Shown here piece after piece: positions 46,004 through 56,163 of a stretch of DNA of 64,000 nucleotides. Source of the DNA: Leptospira montravelensis (GTDB lineage: Bacteria; Spirochaetota; Leptospiria; Leptospirales; Leptospiraceae); NCBI RefSeq assembly GCF_004770045.1, contig NZ_RQFO01000004.1, positions 930,001 through 994,000 on the forward strand, read 5' to 3'. Position 1 is the stretch's first letter; the number at the start of each line of letters is the position of its first letter. A program made the translations under genes and the position numbers. The notes beneath the pieces were generated by a model. The model searched no databases. It saw only the letters and a program-made list of their open reading frames with translations, and was not told the DNA's origin.

Positions 46004-48271
46004 TTAGTTTTCATTTATATCTGATAAAGAACTCGGTATTAAATACTCTCCTGCGAGAGTGGCGTCTTCCCATTGGATCACAGTTTTATACAGTAAGTCT
46101 TTCATTTTAGCACTTACTGGGTGATTGGGATAAAGATTTTTCCTATTAAGAGGATCGTTTTTTCGGTCATACAATTCAAATAACACACCTTGGCGTGTAG
46201 GTATATATATTAATTTATAATTTGAATTTTGAACTGACCTATGTTTAGAAAAAGCAATGGTTTCTCGGTAAATAGGATCTGTGATCATGATTTGGTAGTC
46301 CTCTTCGGGAACAACTTGGTGGAGAGAAAGAATATTCGGATAAGGAATCCTTTGTTTTTGAAAGAAATGATCCCCAACATCAGAAAACCAAATTCCTGTT
46401 TCCGCATACACAAACCTCTCCTCTTCCCAATTGGTTTTTCCAAGGATAGGAAGTAAAGACTTACCAGGATACTCCTGTTTGGTGGGAATTCCAAAATAAT
46501 CCATAAGAGTTGGATATAAATCCACACTGGATGTGATTCCAAAAAACTCGTGTTCATTTGTTGTTTCTATTTTAGATTTTGGAAATTTTATGAGTAACGG
46601 AACATGAGTTACCGCTTCCCCTCGTAAATGTTCGCCGTGCCCTTGTCCATGTACATCTTCATATAGTGCTTCCCCGTGATCCGCTGTTAAGATGATGATA
46701 GCTTGGTCATAAATCCCACGTTCTTTGAGTTCAGAAAGGATCTCTCCAAACTCAGCATCGAAAGCATATACCGCACTATCAAAAAGTCCCCTGATTTGGG
46801 TTGTTTCTTCTTCATTGGGAAGAGACGAGTTTGTGGGGTCCACAAACTTCAAATACTTATATTTACCATAATAATTGGGACTCGTAAATGATTTGTAATA
46901 AGGGTAAGAAGGAGTATAAGGGAAATGAATGACACTAGAAAAATAAGTTACCGAATAAGGAGAATCTTCTTCTCGTTTCACTATGGAACGAAGGCGGTTA
47001 AGGATACGAGTTCCGTCTCCCCAAGTAGATAACCCATCCATCTCCTCTAAATACATTCCCCCAGAAAACCAAGATCCAGTTAGAAATGGCAATAAAAACA
47101 ACTGTGACTCAGCAGTTCGCTGAACAGTCATAATGCGAGCATTAAAATCAGGAGCCAATACTTCATCAAATCCAAAGTTAGCACGAGGGAAAATATCGGC
47201 GGCAAAACTTCCCACCGCATAACTTCTGTATCCCAATTTTTGTAATCTTTGTTGGATCGTAGGAAAAGAAGCAGATCCTATCCTTTGTTTTTCTTCCAAA
47301 GAAGGAAACATATCCCGAACCTTGTGGCTCATCGAATATTGTCCCGTTAATAAATCTGTCCAACTAGGAAAAGTGCGCGGAATCGTTGTATGGTGGTCAT
47401 GAAAAATAAAACTATCTTTTGCAAAGGAATCAATATTAGGAGTAATACTTTTTCCATTTATTTTTTGGCCCACTTTATCATACCGAAGGGAGTCAGCAGA
47501 CAAAATAAAAATGGGAGGTTTCCCCTCTTCTTTTGATTTAGACAAAGCCTCAATTCGAATCCAAATACTTGGAATTAAATATAAGAAAATTAAAAGAAAA
47601 ATGATCAGTCCATAAGATTTGATATGAACCCTTTGATACTGTTTTCCTTGCCAAAATAAAATGGCAAAATAAAGAATTCCCAATATATAAAATCCAGAGA
47701 AATGAACCAAACCTAACACAAGCACATGCACTAAGGAAAATAAGGTTTCTTTATTTTTATTACGATACACTTGGAAAAGAAGAATGGTGATAAAAACAAA
47801 AAGTAGGAGTCCTAAAATAAAACTGAAGTAAAAGGGACTGGTATGATCTGTTAAAAAATATAAAAACGAAGCAAAAGATGGATATCGGAAAAAAAAGAAC
47901 TCACCATAAATTTGAGGAAAACTGACTATCGAATGACAAAGTGCCAAACATTCGATAAGGAGAACCCAAGCCGATAAAACGACCCAAGAAACTTCTCTTC
48001 GGTTCAGAAAATGGTAGATTAAATAAATAAGAGAAAAGAGAGAAAGGTGTATAAAAAGAGAAACGGAAAAAACTTTGAGTGTTGTTGTAAGATAAACTCC
48101 AAAAAAAGCACCTAAATACTGTTTGAGGAAGTCTCCTACATCGACTCCCATGATGGTAAAACTTGTATTAAAGAGTAAAAAAAATAGATAAAAAAAAACT
48201 GTAAACCAAAGGGAGATTTTAAGGATTCGGATGGGGAAAAGAGGGGCTTGGTTCGGACCCATTAGAGTCAT
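46004..48271 (-). CDS. membrane-anchored sulfatase-fold enzyme (alkaline phosphatase superfamily)
   Basis: 755 residues. Six or so N-terminal membrane helices span about residues 15-235, followed by a periplasmic catalytic domain of the sulfatase/alkaline-phosphatase fold. It has FILSADSLR (metal-binding D260), T300 in the position of the catalytic Cys/Ser of TFPSWTDLLTG, ILTADHGEALYED and GHGEHLRGE (metal ligands). The nucleophile site carries Thr instead of the Cys/Ser that becomes formylglycine. It therefore resembles phosphoethanolamine or phosphoglycerol transferases more than true sulfatases. It may modify lipid A, glycans or lipids in the envelope, but the substrate is unknown. It lies 32 bp after the A2M gene. 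Confidence 0.83.
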   Translation of the reverse strand: MTLMGPNQAPLFPIRILKISLWFTVFFYLFFLLFNTSFTIMGVDVGDFLKQYLGAFFGVYLTTTLKVFSVSLFIHLSLFSLIYLIYHFLNRREVSWVVLSAWVLLIECLALCHSIVSFPQIYGEFFFFRYPSFASFLYFLTDHTSPFYFSFILGLLLFVFITILLFQVYRNKNKETLFSLVHVLVLGLVHFSGFYILGILYFAILFWQGKQYQRVHIKSYGLIIFLLIFLYLIPSIWIRIEALSKSKEEGKPPIFILSADSLRYDKVGQKINGKSITPNIDSFAKDSFIFHDHHTTIPRTFPSWTDLLTGQYSMSHKVRDMFPSLEEKQRIGSASFPTIQQRLQKLGYRSYAVGSFAADIFPRANFGFDEVLAPDFNARIMTVQRTAESQLFLLPFLTGSWFSGGMYLEEMDGLSTWGDGTRILNRLRSIVKREEDSPYSVTYFSSVIHFPYTPSYPYYKSFTSPNYYGKYKYLKFVDPTNSSLPNEEETTQIRGLFDSAVYAFDAEFGEILSELKERGIYDQAIIILTADHGEALYEDVHGQGHGEHLRGEAVTHVPLLIKFPKSKIETTNEHEFFGITSSVDLYPTLMDYFGIPTKQEYPGKSLLPILGKTNWEEERFVYAETGIWFSDVGDHFFQKQRIPYPNILSLHQVVPEEDYQIMITDPIYRETIAFSKHRSVQNSNYKLIYIPTRQGVLFELYDRKNDPLNRKNLYPNHPVSAKMKDLLYKTVIQWEDATLAGEYLIPSSLSDINEN

Positions 48272-48303
48272 AATTCCAGAACCCCTGATTCCGTAAACTT
48301 TTC

Positions 48304-51300
48304 CTAGTCCCCGTTTTCCGAAATCCTTACAGTTTCATTTGGCCACTCCGCATGAGTTTCGGGGGAATACATGGCCTCAACCCGGGTGGCCGGCATCTTA
48401 AAACTTCCCGAATGGTTCAAACGAAAACTATGTTCGATGGTATGGGTTCCTTTGGGGAGATACTCAAAATACGCTCTGTACATAGAGAGAGTCCTTTCTT
48501 CAAAACTCAAATAATAGGAAGAATCGCCCGTCTTTCCTTCCGTTTGGATGATGGATTCCCTACCAAATCCCCGACCCAGAGGGAGAGAACCTGGAGGAAT
48601 TGGGTCTTCCACAACCACCCAAGTTTTATCAGAATCAGCCTGGATTTCTAAAGTGACCCTAACAGTATCCCCTTTTGTCAAAACCCCGGATTTTGCCACT
48701 TGAACTGGTTCAAAAGTTCGTTTGATACGGTAGCCACTAGAAATAGGAGCCTTTAAAGGAAGGACAGAATTGACAGACCACTCCACCCAAGGTTTTCCCT
48801 TTCCATCGTAACTTACAGAAACTGTCTCCGGTGTAGTTCCGATGGTTTGAGATACCGTCTGTTTCCCGTTAGGTTCCAGTTGATACACGTCTTTTGAGGA
48901 TTGGATTTTTATTTTTCCGCCGGTGACTTTTTCGGATTCGAGGAGTTTACTCACACGGTCAAAAACTAAAATGGAATAAGCATTCCCAAGTGTAGTATCA
49001 TAACTTCCCCGTTTTTGCATTTTAACAAAACCTTTGATTAAACGAGGCATATCTTTTTTATAACTTGGTTCCGAAAATGACCAAAGTAAAAATTTTGCCA
49101 TCGTATAATCGCGACTTCCCAAAATCCACCAAGGATTCGTAAATCCAGAATCAGCAATCACAAGTTCGGAACCTTGGATATTGAGTCTGGATCGTAACGT
49201 ACTTGTAAGGCGAGACTTTACGGAACTGTCACTACCGTTTACCCTTCCCCAAATTTCTGATAAATCAATTAGGGATGCTGTTGGTAAAAATTCAAGGCCA
49301 TCAAAAATGGGTCTTACTTGCTCCCATTCATAAGTTTGGTATCTTGTGAGAGCTTCCCAAACTATGATTTTTCGAATCACGGAATCGGCCCCAAATCTAT
49401 ATCTTTCTCCATTGACACGGCCTTCTACATATCCTTGTAAACCGGCGATCATTTTTCCCAAAACATCTTCTGGGATTTTTTGATTGGTAAGTTGTGCTGA
49501 TGTTAATACATAAGCAGTGAGGATTTCACTTCCATGTTCCATACGAGCAAAATATTTAACAAGGCCATCATAATCTAAAAACGAGTTTAAATCAGATAAA
49601 ACTTCACTCCATAAAACACTTGATTTCAACCCGATGGCCTTGGAAACACGTTGTTCCATACAATAATATGGATAGTTATGAAAATAATTTTGTATTCCAG
49701 ACAAACTCGTTAGGATGGTAGGTGATGCCTTCCATATCATTTTACCTGACTCAGGTTTTGAACCTTCGGGAACCTGGACTGATTCTTTCATTGGTGATTC
49801 ATATAAAAATAAACCAGCTTGGTATACTCTTTCTGTATCGACAGGTAAAACTTTTTGTTCCACAGCCATTTGATCAAGGACTGTTCCGTTAGGTGATGAA
49901 ACCTCTAACTGGAACTTTCGTTTGGTAGTATTTTCAGGGACGGTTAAATCCCAAAAAACAACTTTAGTTTCTCCTGGAGCGAGAATGGCAGATTTTGTTT
50001 CCAAATCTTCTTTGACATCGGTTCCATTTTTTACATCCGCTACAGTAAGACGTAACCGAAGTTGTTCTTTGTTTTCACCTGCATTTCTAAGTGTCACTTC
50101 ATGGCGAAGATTGTCACCTAACCTAACCACAGGTGGAATTCCAGAAAAGGACTGAATTTTTTGAGTGGTTTGGATTTTTGCCATCCCCGTTCCAAACTCT
50201 TTGGTTCCGGAAGTAACCACAGCTACAATGCGAAAAGTAGTGAGGGAATCATTTAAAGGAAAACTAAACTTTAATTTTCCATCTTTTCCAACAATGGCCT
50301 TTCCTTTCCAATAAAGTAAGGTATCAAAAAGAGAACGTGTGGATTGTTTTCCACCACCACCGCCCTCTGGTTTTGCTTTCAAACCAAAATGACGTTTTCC
50401 TATGATCTGTGATTGGGCAGTAGACGTTCCCACAGAATGAGGTCTTGTTCCCATCATGGAATCTAATAAATTCCAAGTGGGGTTCGGAGATAGTTCCAAG
50501 AGAGCTTCGTCCACAACCGCAAGTGTCACTTCTGTTGATTCCACAGGAACCTTTCCCTCTGAAGTTTTGATTTCAATTTCTACGTTTGCCGTTTCTCTGA
50601 CTTGGTATAATTTTTTATCAGGATTTACAGAGACGGACAAACTGTACGGTTTGTATCCGACTTTTAACATAGTCAGACCCAAACGGTATCCTGGTTTTGC
50701 TAAATCCACAAGACCTGTTGGTTTGGGATCTCCGACGCGACCACGAACTAAAAATACAGATACAAAAACGTTGGGAGCATATTCCTTTTTGATAGGTATA
50801 GAAATCACTGGATCTTTTCCTGATACCGGAGTCACAAAATAATCGAGAACACCTTCCCTTTCTATACTGACAAGAGCTGTTGCTTCTCGGAAAGGAGAAC
50901 GAATCTGCACTTTAATGGTTTCGCCCACATCCACGGAACGTTTCTCTGGGAGAATATCCATTCGGTTGTGGTCACTCACATCAAACCAAGCTTCTTGTTT
51001 GGAACTCACCCAAACATTATAACTGGAGCTGGTTAGGTTTCCCTTAGAATCTTTAGTTTCTGCAAGAAACACGATATCACCCACACCAGGCGACTTTCCT
51101 TCACAAATCAAAATTCCTTTAGAATCTGTTTTTCCTTCGCAAAAATCTCCGAGTTTTGTTACTTCTTCATAATGTTCATAGGCATAAAAACCACCTACTA
51201 AACGTTTTCGGTTGGAATAAAATTCTTTTTTGTAGGCAGTGACTTTTATTTTTTGAGAGCCAATGGTTTTGTCTTTTTGATCAAGTGCCACTAACTGAAG

Positions 51301-53904
51301 TTTAACGTTATCTTCTGTAAACAACCAACCATCGGGTAGGATTCCCAAATGAATTTCTGAAGGGGAAACAGGAAAACTTCTAGAAACAGTTTGGATTTCG
51401 CCAGAGGGATCGGCATATTCCATTTCGACTTGGAAATTTCCATAACCGGGAATGGTTTTTAATCCACTAAACGTATATTGCAGAAAACCCTTTTCATCAG
51501 TTTTTAAAGCAGTGGAAAGAACTTCCGGTTTAGATTCTTCTACTTCTTCTTCGTCATAACCACTGGCCTTCCACTTTCCTTCCTTTATGGATTCTGGGGA
51601 AAAGGAAAATGCAGAATACTCTTCTTTGGGTGAATAATGACCGGGAATTACTTGTGAACGAATTTTTACAGGAAATCCACCGGCCCCTCCTCCCGACAAA
51701 TACTCTAACCCAAAAAGAACTTTGGATTCTCTTGGAGAAACTAACTCCTGTTTGTCGCCTGCAAGTTGTATATTCCCTTTGACTACAGGGAGGCGAAATT
51801 CCTCAACTCGAAATTGTGTGATTGTTTCCCCATAACTTGAATCGTCATTTGAATAAGGGTAATATACAATATAAACCCCATGTTTTGCATTTTTAGGAAT
51901 TTTAAATTCAGATTCGGTGTGCCCAGGAAAAGACCAAACCAAAGGCAATGGATATGCCTCTCCTGACCCTTCGTGTTTGATAATGACTTGCGATGGATAG
52001 TCTTTGGGATCAGCTGGAATCAGTCCCTTATTTCCAAATCCGCGACGAACATGTCTTAAATGAACCGTTTCCCCTTTTTTAAACAAAGTTCGATCAAGAA
52101 CAATAGATTTGATTTCTTTGGAATATCCGGTTGTGGCACTCGGAAGTTGGTAACGCCAACTTTCGATTCCTTTGTCCCAGGTGCTTGAGGTAAAACTAAT
52201 ATCGTCATTTTTTTGTACAAAAATGGTTAAACCAGAACCTAACTCATGATAACCGCAATAGGGAATTTCCTGGAAACTTAAATTTCCAAAAAGCATACTA
52301 CCATCTTTTCCTGTAATGCCCGCTCCTCGCAAGTTTCCTTTACAGTCTAGAACTTTCACTTGAACCCCAGGTTCAGGAAGTCCTTGGTCAAGGTTTGTCA
52401 CCCAAACAAGGCTAGTATCTTTTCCCCATTTAAAATGAGCCGAAAGATTGGTGACAAGGGCCGCACTAGAAACATACATTTTCCCTTTTTTTTCGAGAAG
52501 ACTGTTTCCAAGAACATCACTCGCAAGCTCTACTACATAAAACCCTGGTGTTTCCAAAGGAATTCCCACCACTTCCATTGGCTTTTTCCCATTGGGTTTG
52601 GGAAGTGAGAAAGTCGAAATACCTGAGTTAGCTGGTGGATTTTGGAATACAGATTGTTCACGTTCTCTTGTAGAAAGAATTTGAAACCATTTTTGGATTT
52701 CTAAAATATCCATTGTTTTTTGGCTTTTTCCTCCTACACCAAGAGAAATGGATTTCATAGGCAGGTTTACTTCTAAATTTCTAAGTGTTACCGGTAAGGC
52801 AGGTTTGGCTTTCGATTCCAAAATACCAAATTTGGCACCAAACTTGGCAAGGGGCGGAAATTCATCTGTTTTAAATTTTAAAGGAAAAGAACCAATATTC
52901 GATAAACTTCTGTTAGTATCGTCGACAAGTTCCGGAACTCGAATTTCAAATTCACTGTTTTCTGGAAAGGGACCAGGAAAACTCACCCACTCATAAAATT
53001 CGTTTCCTTTTTCTGCCATTGGCGATTGAGGAAATTCAGTACCATCCTTAGAGACCAATTTGATTTTTTGTAACAAGGAACGGGATACCGCAGAACTAAA
53101 AGAAAGAGAAACTGGTAAGATGGGAATACAATCTGCTTTTGCATTTACTCTTTCACAACTAAACCTAACAGAGAATACAGGCCTTACCGTAAATGACAAT
53201 ACCTCATCTTCTCTAATTTCTCCACCCCAAATCGACTTAGTTCCTTTCCCCAAAACAAGTTGGATTTGCCGATCCGGTAAAAATGTTTGTTTAGATTTTA
53301 AAAGAACTGTTTCTTCTATATCGGTATCACCATTTGATTTTAAGATTGCCTTTCTTTCAGATCCAGTGACGAGGACAATAGGGATTCTGTTTCCTAATTC
53401 TTCTGAACGAAAGTAGGTATATTTTTGAAAAGAAGTAAGATCCGGTTTTGCATCCAGATGTAAAACGAAGATTTGGTCTTCGGTAATAGAACTTCCATTA
53501 TATGGAGTTGCATATTGTACAGAAGGTCCTCCTGTATGAAAGGAAAAACTATGTTCCCCTTGCACTAGTTCTCCACTAAATGTTTTGGTTCCTTCTTTCA
53601 ATTGGAAGGAACACTCCACACCCCCCGGAAGTTCTTTTTCAAATTCATAAACCCAGGTAGTTGAATCAAGAAAACGACTGGTCCCAGGAAGCGGACATTT
53701 GATTTGAAAGATATCAACTTTGGGTCGAATATCTCCGAGAGAAACCATAGGTTTTGTGAACCGTACGGTCACTTGTTTGGGCTGTTTGACAAATCCATTG
53801 GGAGTGAAAAATTCGATAGCCGCAGGAAGGGTTTGAGAATCATCCGAACGAACTAAAAATAAAGAAAGGAAGAGGAAAAGAAAAAGCCGGCTCTTTGCAA
53901 ACAT
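48304..53904 (-). CDS. bacterial alpha-2-macroglobulin
   Basis: 1866 residues, the largest gene here. The signal peptide (MFAKSRLFLFLFLSLFLVRS) has no lipobox, so the protein is probably soluble in the periplasm, unlike the lipoprotein YfhM of E. coli. MG-like beta-sandwich domains follow, then the Gly-rich block EGGGGGKQSTRSLFDTLLYW, the FPLNDSLTTFRI domain, and the thioester motif CMEQ (Cys1415) in YYCMEQRVSKAIGL within an alpha-toroid domain. Such proteins trap attacking proteases covalently and protect the envelope. The usual partner pbpC (PBP1C) is absent. The next genes on the strand are the sulfatase-fold enzyme and carB. Confidence 0.92.
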   Translation of the reverse strand: MFAKSRLFLFLFLSLFLVRSDDSQTLPAAIEFFTPNGFVKQPKQVTVRFTKPMVSLGDIRPKVDIFQIKCPLPGTSRFLDSTTWVYEFEKELPGGVECSFQLKEGTKTFSGELVQGEHSFSFHTGGPSVQYATPYNGSSITEDQIFVLHLDAKPDLTSFQKYTYFRSEELGNRIPIVLVTGSERKAILKSNGDTDIEETVLLKSKQTFLPDRQIQLVLGKGTKSIWGGEIREDEVLSFTVRPVFSVRFSCERVNAKADCIPILPVSLSFSSAVSRSLLQKIKLVSKDGTEFPQSPMAEKGNEFYEWVSFPGPFPENSEFEIRVPELVDDTNRSLSNIGSFPLKFKTDEFPPLAKFGAKFGILESKAKPALPVTLRNLEVNLPMKSISLGVGGKSQKTMDILEIQKWFQILSTREREQSVFQNPPANSGISTFSLPKPNGKKPMEVVGIPLETPGFYVVELASDVLGNSLLEKKGKMYVSSAALVTNLSAHFKWGKDTSLVWVTNLDQGLPEPGVQVKVLDCKGNLRGAGITGKDGSMLFGNLSFQEIPYCGYHELGSGLTIFVQKNDDISFTSSTWDKGIESWRYQLPSATTGYSKEIKSIVLDRTLFKKGETVHLRHVRRGFGNKGLIPADPKDYPSQVIIKHEGSGEAYPLPLVWSFPGHTESEFKIPKNAKHGVYIVYYPYSNDDSSYGETITQFRVEEFRLPVVKGNIQLAGDKQELVSPRESKVLFGLEYLSGGGAGGFPVKIRSQVIPGHYSPKEEYSAFSFSPESIKEGKWKASGYDEEEVEESKPEVLSTALKTDEKGFLQYTFSGLKTIPGYGNFQVEMEYADPSGEIQTVSRSFPVSPSEIHLGILPDGWLFTEDNVKLQLVALDQKDKTIGSQKIKVTAYKKEFYSNRKRLVGGFYAYEHYEEVTKLGDFCEGKTDSKGILICEGKSPGVGDIVFLAETKDSKGNLTSSSYNVWVSSKQEAWFDVSDHNRMDILPEKRSVDVGETIKVQIRSPFREATALVSIEREGVLDYFVTPVSGKDPVISIPIKKEYAPNVFVSVFLVRGRVGDPKPTGLVDLAKPGYRLGLTMLKVGYKPYSLSVSVNPDKKLYQVRETANVEIEIKTSEGKVPVESTEVTLAVVDEALLELSPNPTWNLLDSMMGTRPHSVGTSTAQSQIIGKRHFGLKAKPEGGGGGKQSTRSLFDTLLYWKGKAIVGKDGKLKFSFPLNDSLTTFRIVAVVTSGTKEFGTGMAKIQTTQKIQSFSGIPPVVRLGDNLRHEVTLRNAGENKEQLRLRLTVADVKNGTDVKEDLETKSAILAPGETKVVFWDLTVPENTTKRKFQLEVSSPNGTVLDQMAVEQKVLPVDTERVYQAGLFLYESPMKESVQVPEGSKPESGKMIWKASPTILTSLSGIQNYFHNYPYYCMEQRVSKAIGLKSSVLWSEVLSDLNSFLDYDGLVKYFARMEHGSEILTAYVLTSAQLTNQKIPEDVLGKMIAGLQGYVEGRVNGERYRFGADSVIRKIIVWEALTRYQTYEWEQVRPIFDGLEFLPTASLIDLSEIWGRVNGSDSSVKSRLTSTLRSRLNIQGSELVIADSGFTNPWWILGSRDYTMAKFLLWSFSEPSYKKDMPRLIKGFVKMQKRGSYDTTLGNAYSILVFDRVSKLLESEKVTGGKIKIQSSKDVYQLEPNGKQTVSQTIGTTPETVSVSYDGKGKPWVEWSVNSVLPLKAPISSGYRIKRTFEPVQVAKSGVLTKGDTVRVTLEIQADSDKTWVVVEDPIPPGSLPLGRGFGRESIIQTEGKTGDSSYYLSFEERTLSMYRAYFEYLPKGTHTIEHSFRLNHSGSFKMPATRVEAMYSPETHAEWPNETVRISENGD

Positions 53905-54080
53905 GACAAAATTTAAAAATAGGGAAGCGGCTTGGAAAGAAAAAAAAGAAAATCAGGGATATTGACCCCTCCCTGCGGGTATCATAAGGAGAAACATCTA
54001 TGAACGATCATTAGACCCAAACTAAGCCCAAAAGGTTCCCATTTTATGGAAAGAAATTTACCTAGACTCTATTTTTTACC

Positions 54081-55343
54081 TCAGATTTTAAGAGAAAATG
54101 CCAGTAAGAAAAAATCTTCTTTTTTAGATGTTTGTCTATCATGATAAGCAAATACAGAATCTGCTGACCTGCGATATACATACTCAAATCGAAGTAAACC
54201 TGGATTATAAGTAAGAATATCAAAAGTTGCCGTGTAACCGTTAGCCATAAATCCATTTTTAGTTCCCGTATTTACCATCACCTGAAGCGGATCATAAAAA
54301 CGTTCTATGCGAAAACTCATTCGGTATTCTGGAGTGAGTAAATAACTGACCCAAATCGTTCCGTGATACCACTGACGGTATACATGTGAACTAGTTTCTC
54401 GATATTCACTCAGATTTGGATCATAGGTATTTAACCAAGGTTCATAAACAAAACTTTGTTTATTTTTTTGTGCACCCACATCGACCTGACCAACTAAACT
54501 GAATTGATCAGATAAAATCCATTCCAAAATAGTATTTTGATACATCCTTAGTTGTTTTCTTTCATAATTCGGTGCCTCATTACCAATAAATTGATTTAGA
54601 GTTAAAATAAAGTGTTGGTTAAAAACATATTTAATCTGTCCACCAAATGATTTATCTTTGTTATTATCTGTAATATTTTGCCAACCATTCAATACCTGCA
54701 ATTGTCCACTGAGTTTATCAGAAAATTGGTGAGACAAACGAACACCCGAAGAATAATAAGGTACGTAATCTAATGCAAATGCCCTCGTATAGTTTACATT
54801 ATTTTGTGAAATCCATGATTCATATCCAATATTTCCAAAAAATATTCCTGCATCTATCCAAGTTTTATTTGAAATTTTAAAACCTACAAACGCTTCCTGT
54901 ATTTTTTTCACAGAATTTTGATTAGAATATTTTTCAGTGTTTAATTCTGATGCATAATTTGCGTTTACTGAAGTTCCCCATTGAAATGCGATTCTACCTC
55001 TATAATTTTTCTCTTCTATTTTTGCTTCTATGTAGGCCAAATTTATATTAAATTCAGAATTTCGAACCGCTTGTGTCGTAAAATTTCTTTCGTTATCTTT
55101 AGGAAGGTTACGATTATATAAATAATATGAATCTACAAAGCCACCTAACTTGACAATACTTGGCAAAGGAACGGTTTTAGAAGATGAATCAGAACCTTCT
55201 TTTTTATCAATCAATTGATTTTCTTCGGCATGAATTGGAATTAACAACACTAAACTTACATAAAACAAAACAAAGAGGTGCACTCTTAAATTTATGGAAC
55301 ATCTGATTATGATGTTTGAAAAAACATTATATTGATCTATCAT
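54081..55343 (-). CDS. outer-membrane beta-barrel porin linked to kdp
   Basis: 420 residues. The signal peptide ends IPIHA-EEN. The mature protein begins with a short linker, then KLGGFVDSYYLYNRN and alternating aromatic/polar strands to a terminal LLAFSLKI, typical of an outer-membrane barrel. The pattern resembles the OmpL/porin-2 (BBP2) group often found with potassium transport genes. It follows kdpE on the same strand after 124 bp that contain a KdpE-like direct repeat. It is probably induced at low K+ to let ions cross the outer membrane; this role is inference from position and the shared site. Confidence 0.8.
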   Translation of the reverse strand: MIDQYNVFSNIIIRCSINLRVHLFVLFYVSLVLLIPIHAEENQLIDKKEGSDSSSKTVPLPSIVKLGGFVDSYYLYNRNLPKDNERNFTTQAVRNSEFNINLAYIEAKIEEKNYRGRIAFQWGTSVNANYASELNTEKYSNQNSVKKIQEAFVGFKISNKTWIDAGIFFGNIGYESWISQNNVNYTRAFALDYVPYYSSGVRLSHQFSDKLSGQLQVLNGWQNITDNNKDKSFGGQIKYVFNQHFILTLNQFIGNEAPNYERKQLRMYQNTILEWILSDQFSLVGQVDVGAQKNKQSFVYEPWLNTYDPNLSEYRETSSHVYRQWYHGTIWVSYLLTPEYRMSFRIERFYDPLQVMVNTGTKNGFMANGYTATFDILTYNPGLLRFEYVYRRSADSVFAYHDRQTSKKEDFFLLAFSLKI

Positions 55344-55412
55344 AGTAAGACCAATTTAGCATTTTTTTATCTTCTCTACAATGTTTGGAGAATTATCTTC
55401 CCTGAATTTACG

Positions 55413-55429
55413 TTAAGAACTTATTAAGA
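55413..55429 (-). promoter_or_regulatory. predicted KdpE site upstream of the porin
   Basis: On the plus strand TTAAGA at 55413-55418 and 55424-55429, an exact 11-bp period. 16 of 19 positions match the site before kdpA. On the minus strand a GATAAT lies 15 bp downstream of it and could be the -10. Confidence 0.6.
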
Positions 55430-55467
55430 TAAATTTGATATAACCAAATTTAAAATTTATGAGTAAT

Positions 55468-56157
55468 TTATTGTGTCACCCAACGATAACCAATACCAGG
55501 CTCAGTTATCAAAAACCTTGGATCACTTGGGAAATCTTCAATTTTTTTTCTAAGTTGAGTGATATGAACTCTGAGGGAATTCATTTCATTTAATGCTTGG
55601 TCTCCCCAAATCTTTTTAATTAGTACGTCATGAGTTATGACTTTCCCTGCATTTTTTATTAAAAAAGTAAGGATCTGGAATTCCGTTGGAGTCAAACGGA
55701 CCTGAGATTGATTTTTAATGACTTGATAGTTTAGAAAATCTACAACCAAACCTTCTTTTTCCCAATTGGTAGGTGTTTCTTCAATGGGAAGTCTACGCAA
55801 AGCGGTGCGAATCCTTGCGAGCAATTCCCCCATACTAAATGGCTTTGTAATATAGTCATCGGCACCTGAATCAAGTAATGCAATCTTATCTTCCTCGGAA
55901 CTCATTACCGACAATACAATAAAGGGGACTTCGGAAAATGTACGAACTTCCTTGATTACCTCAAGTCCAGTTCCGTCTGGAAGTTGTAAGTCGAGTAAAA
56001 CCAATTTTGGTGAATTGAGCGCAATGGATTCAACTGCGTCTTTTCTTGAGATCGCCTCAATGGTTCGATATCCCTTTGCTTCAAGTGCAATGCGTAACAT
56101 CTTGCGAATTGCGCCATCATCATCGACTAAAAGAATCAAATCCTTCAACATATACAT
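55468..56157 (-). CDS. kdpE: KdpE, OmpR-family response regulator
   Basis: 229 residues. The receiver has VDDDG near the N-terminus, phospho-acceptor D56 in LLDLQLPDG and the conserved Lys in DDYITKPFS. The C-terminal winged helix (LTPTEFQILTFLIKNAGKV, LRVHITQLRKKI, IGYRWV) is the OmpR/PhoB class. It responds to the adjacent KdpD kinase and activates kdp at low potassium. The ATG follows kdpD by 6 bp; a second ATG two codons later is possible. Confidence 0.95.
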   Translation of the reverse strand: MYMLKDLILLVDDDGAIRKMLRIALEAKGYRTIEAISRKDAVESIALNSPKLVLLDLQLPDGTGLEVIKEVRTFSEVPFIVLSVMSSEEDKIALLDSGADDYITKPFSMGELLARIRTALRRLPIEETPTNWEKEGLVVDFLNYQVIKNQSQVRLTPTEFQILTFLIKNAGKVITHDVLIKKIWGDQALNEMNSLRVHITQLRKKIEDFPSDPRFLITEPGIGYRWVTQ

Positions 56158-56163
56158 TTTCTC

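Noticed and set aside
53970..54110. Plus-strand AAGGAG followed by a 4-codon ORF and then a 32-codon ORF
   Set aside because: The ribosome-like site precedes only ATG AAC GAT CAT TAG, and the second frame runs antisense into the porin end. No support for expression.
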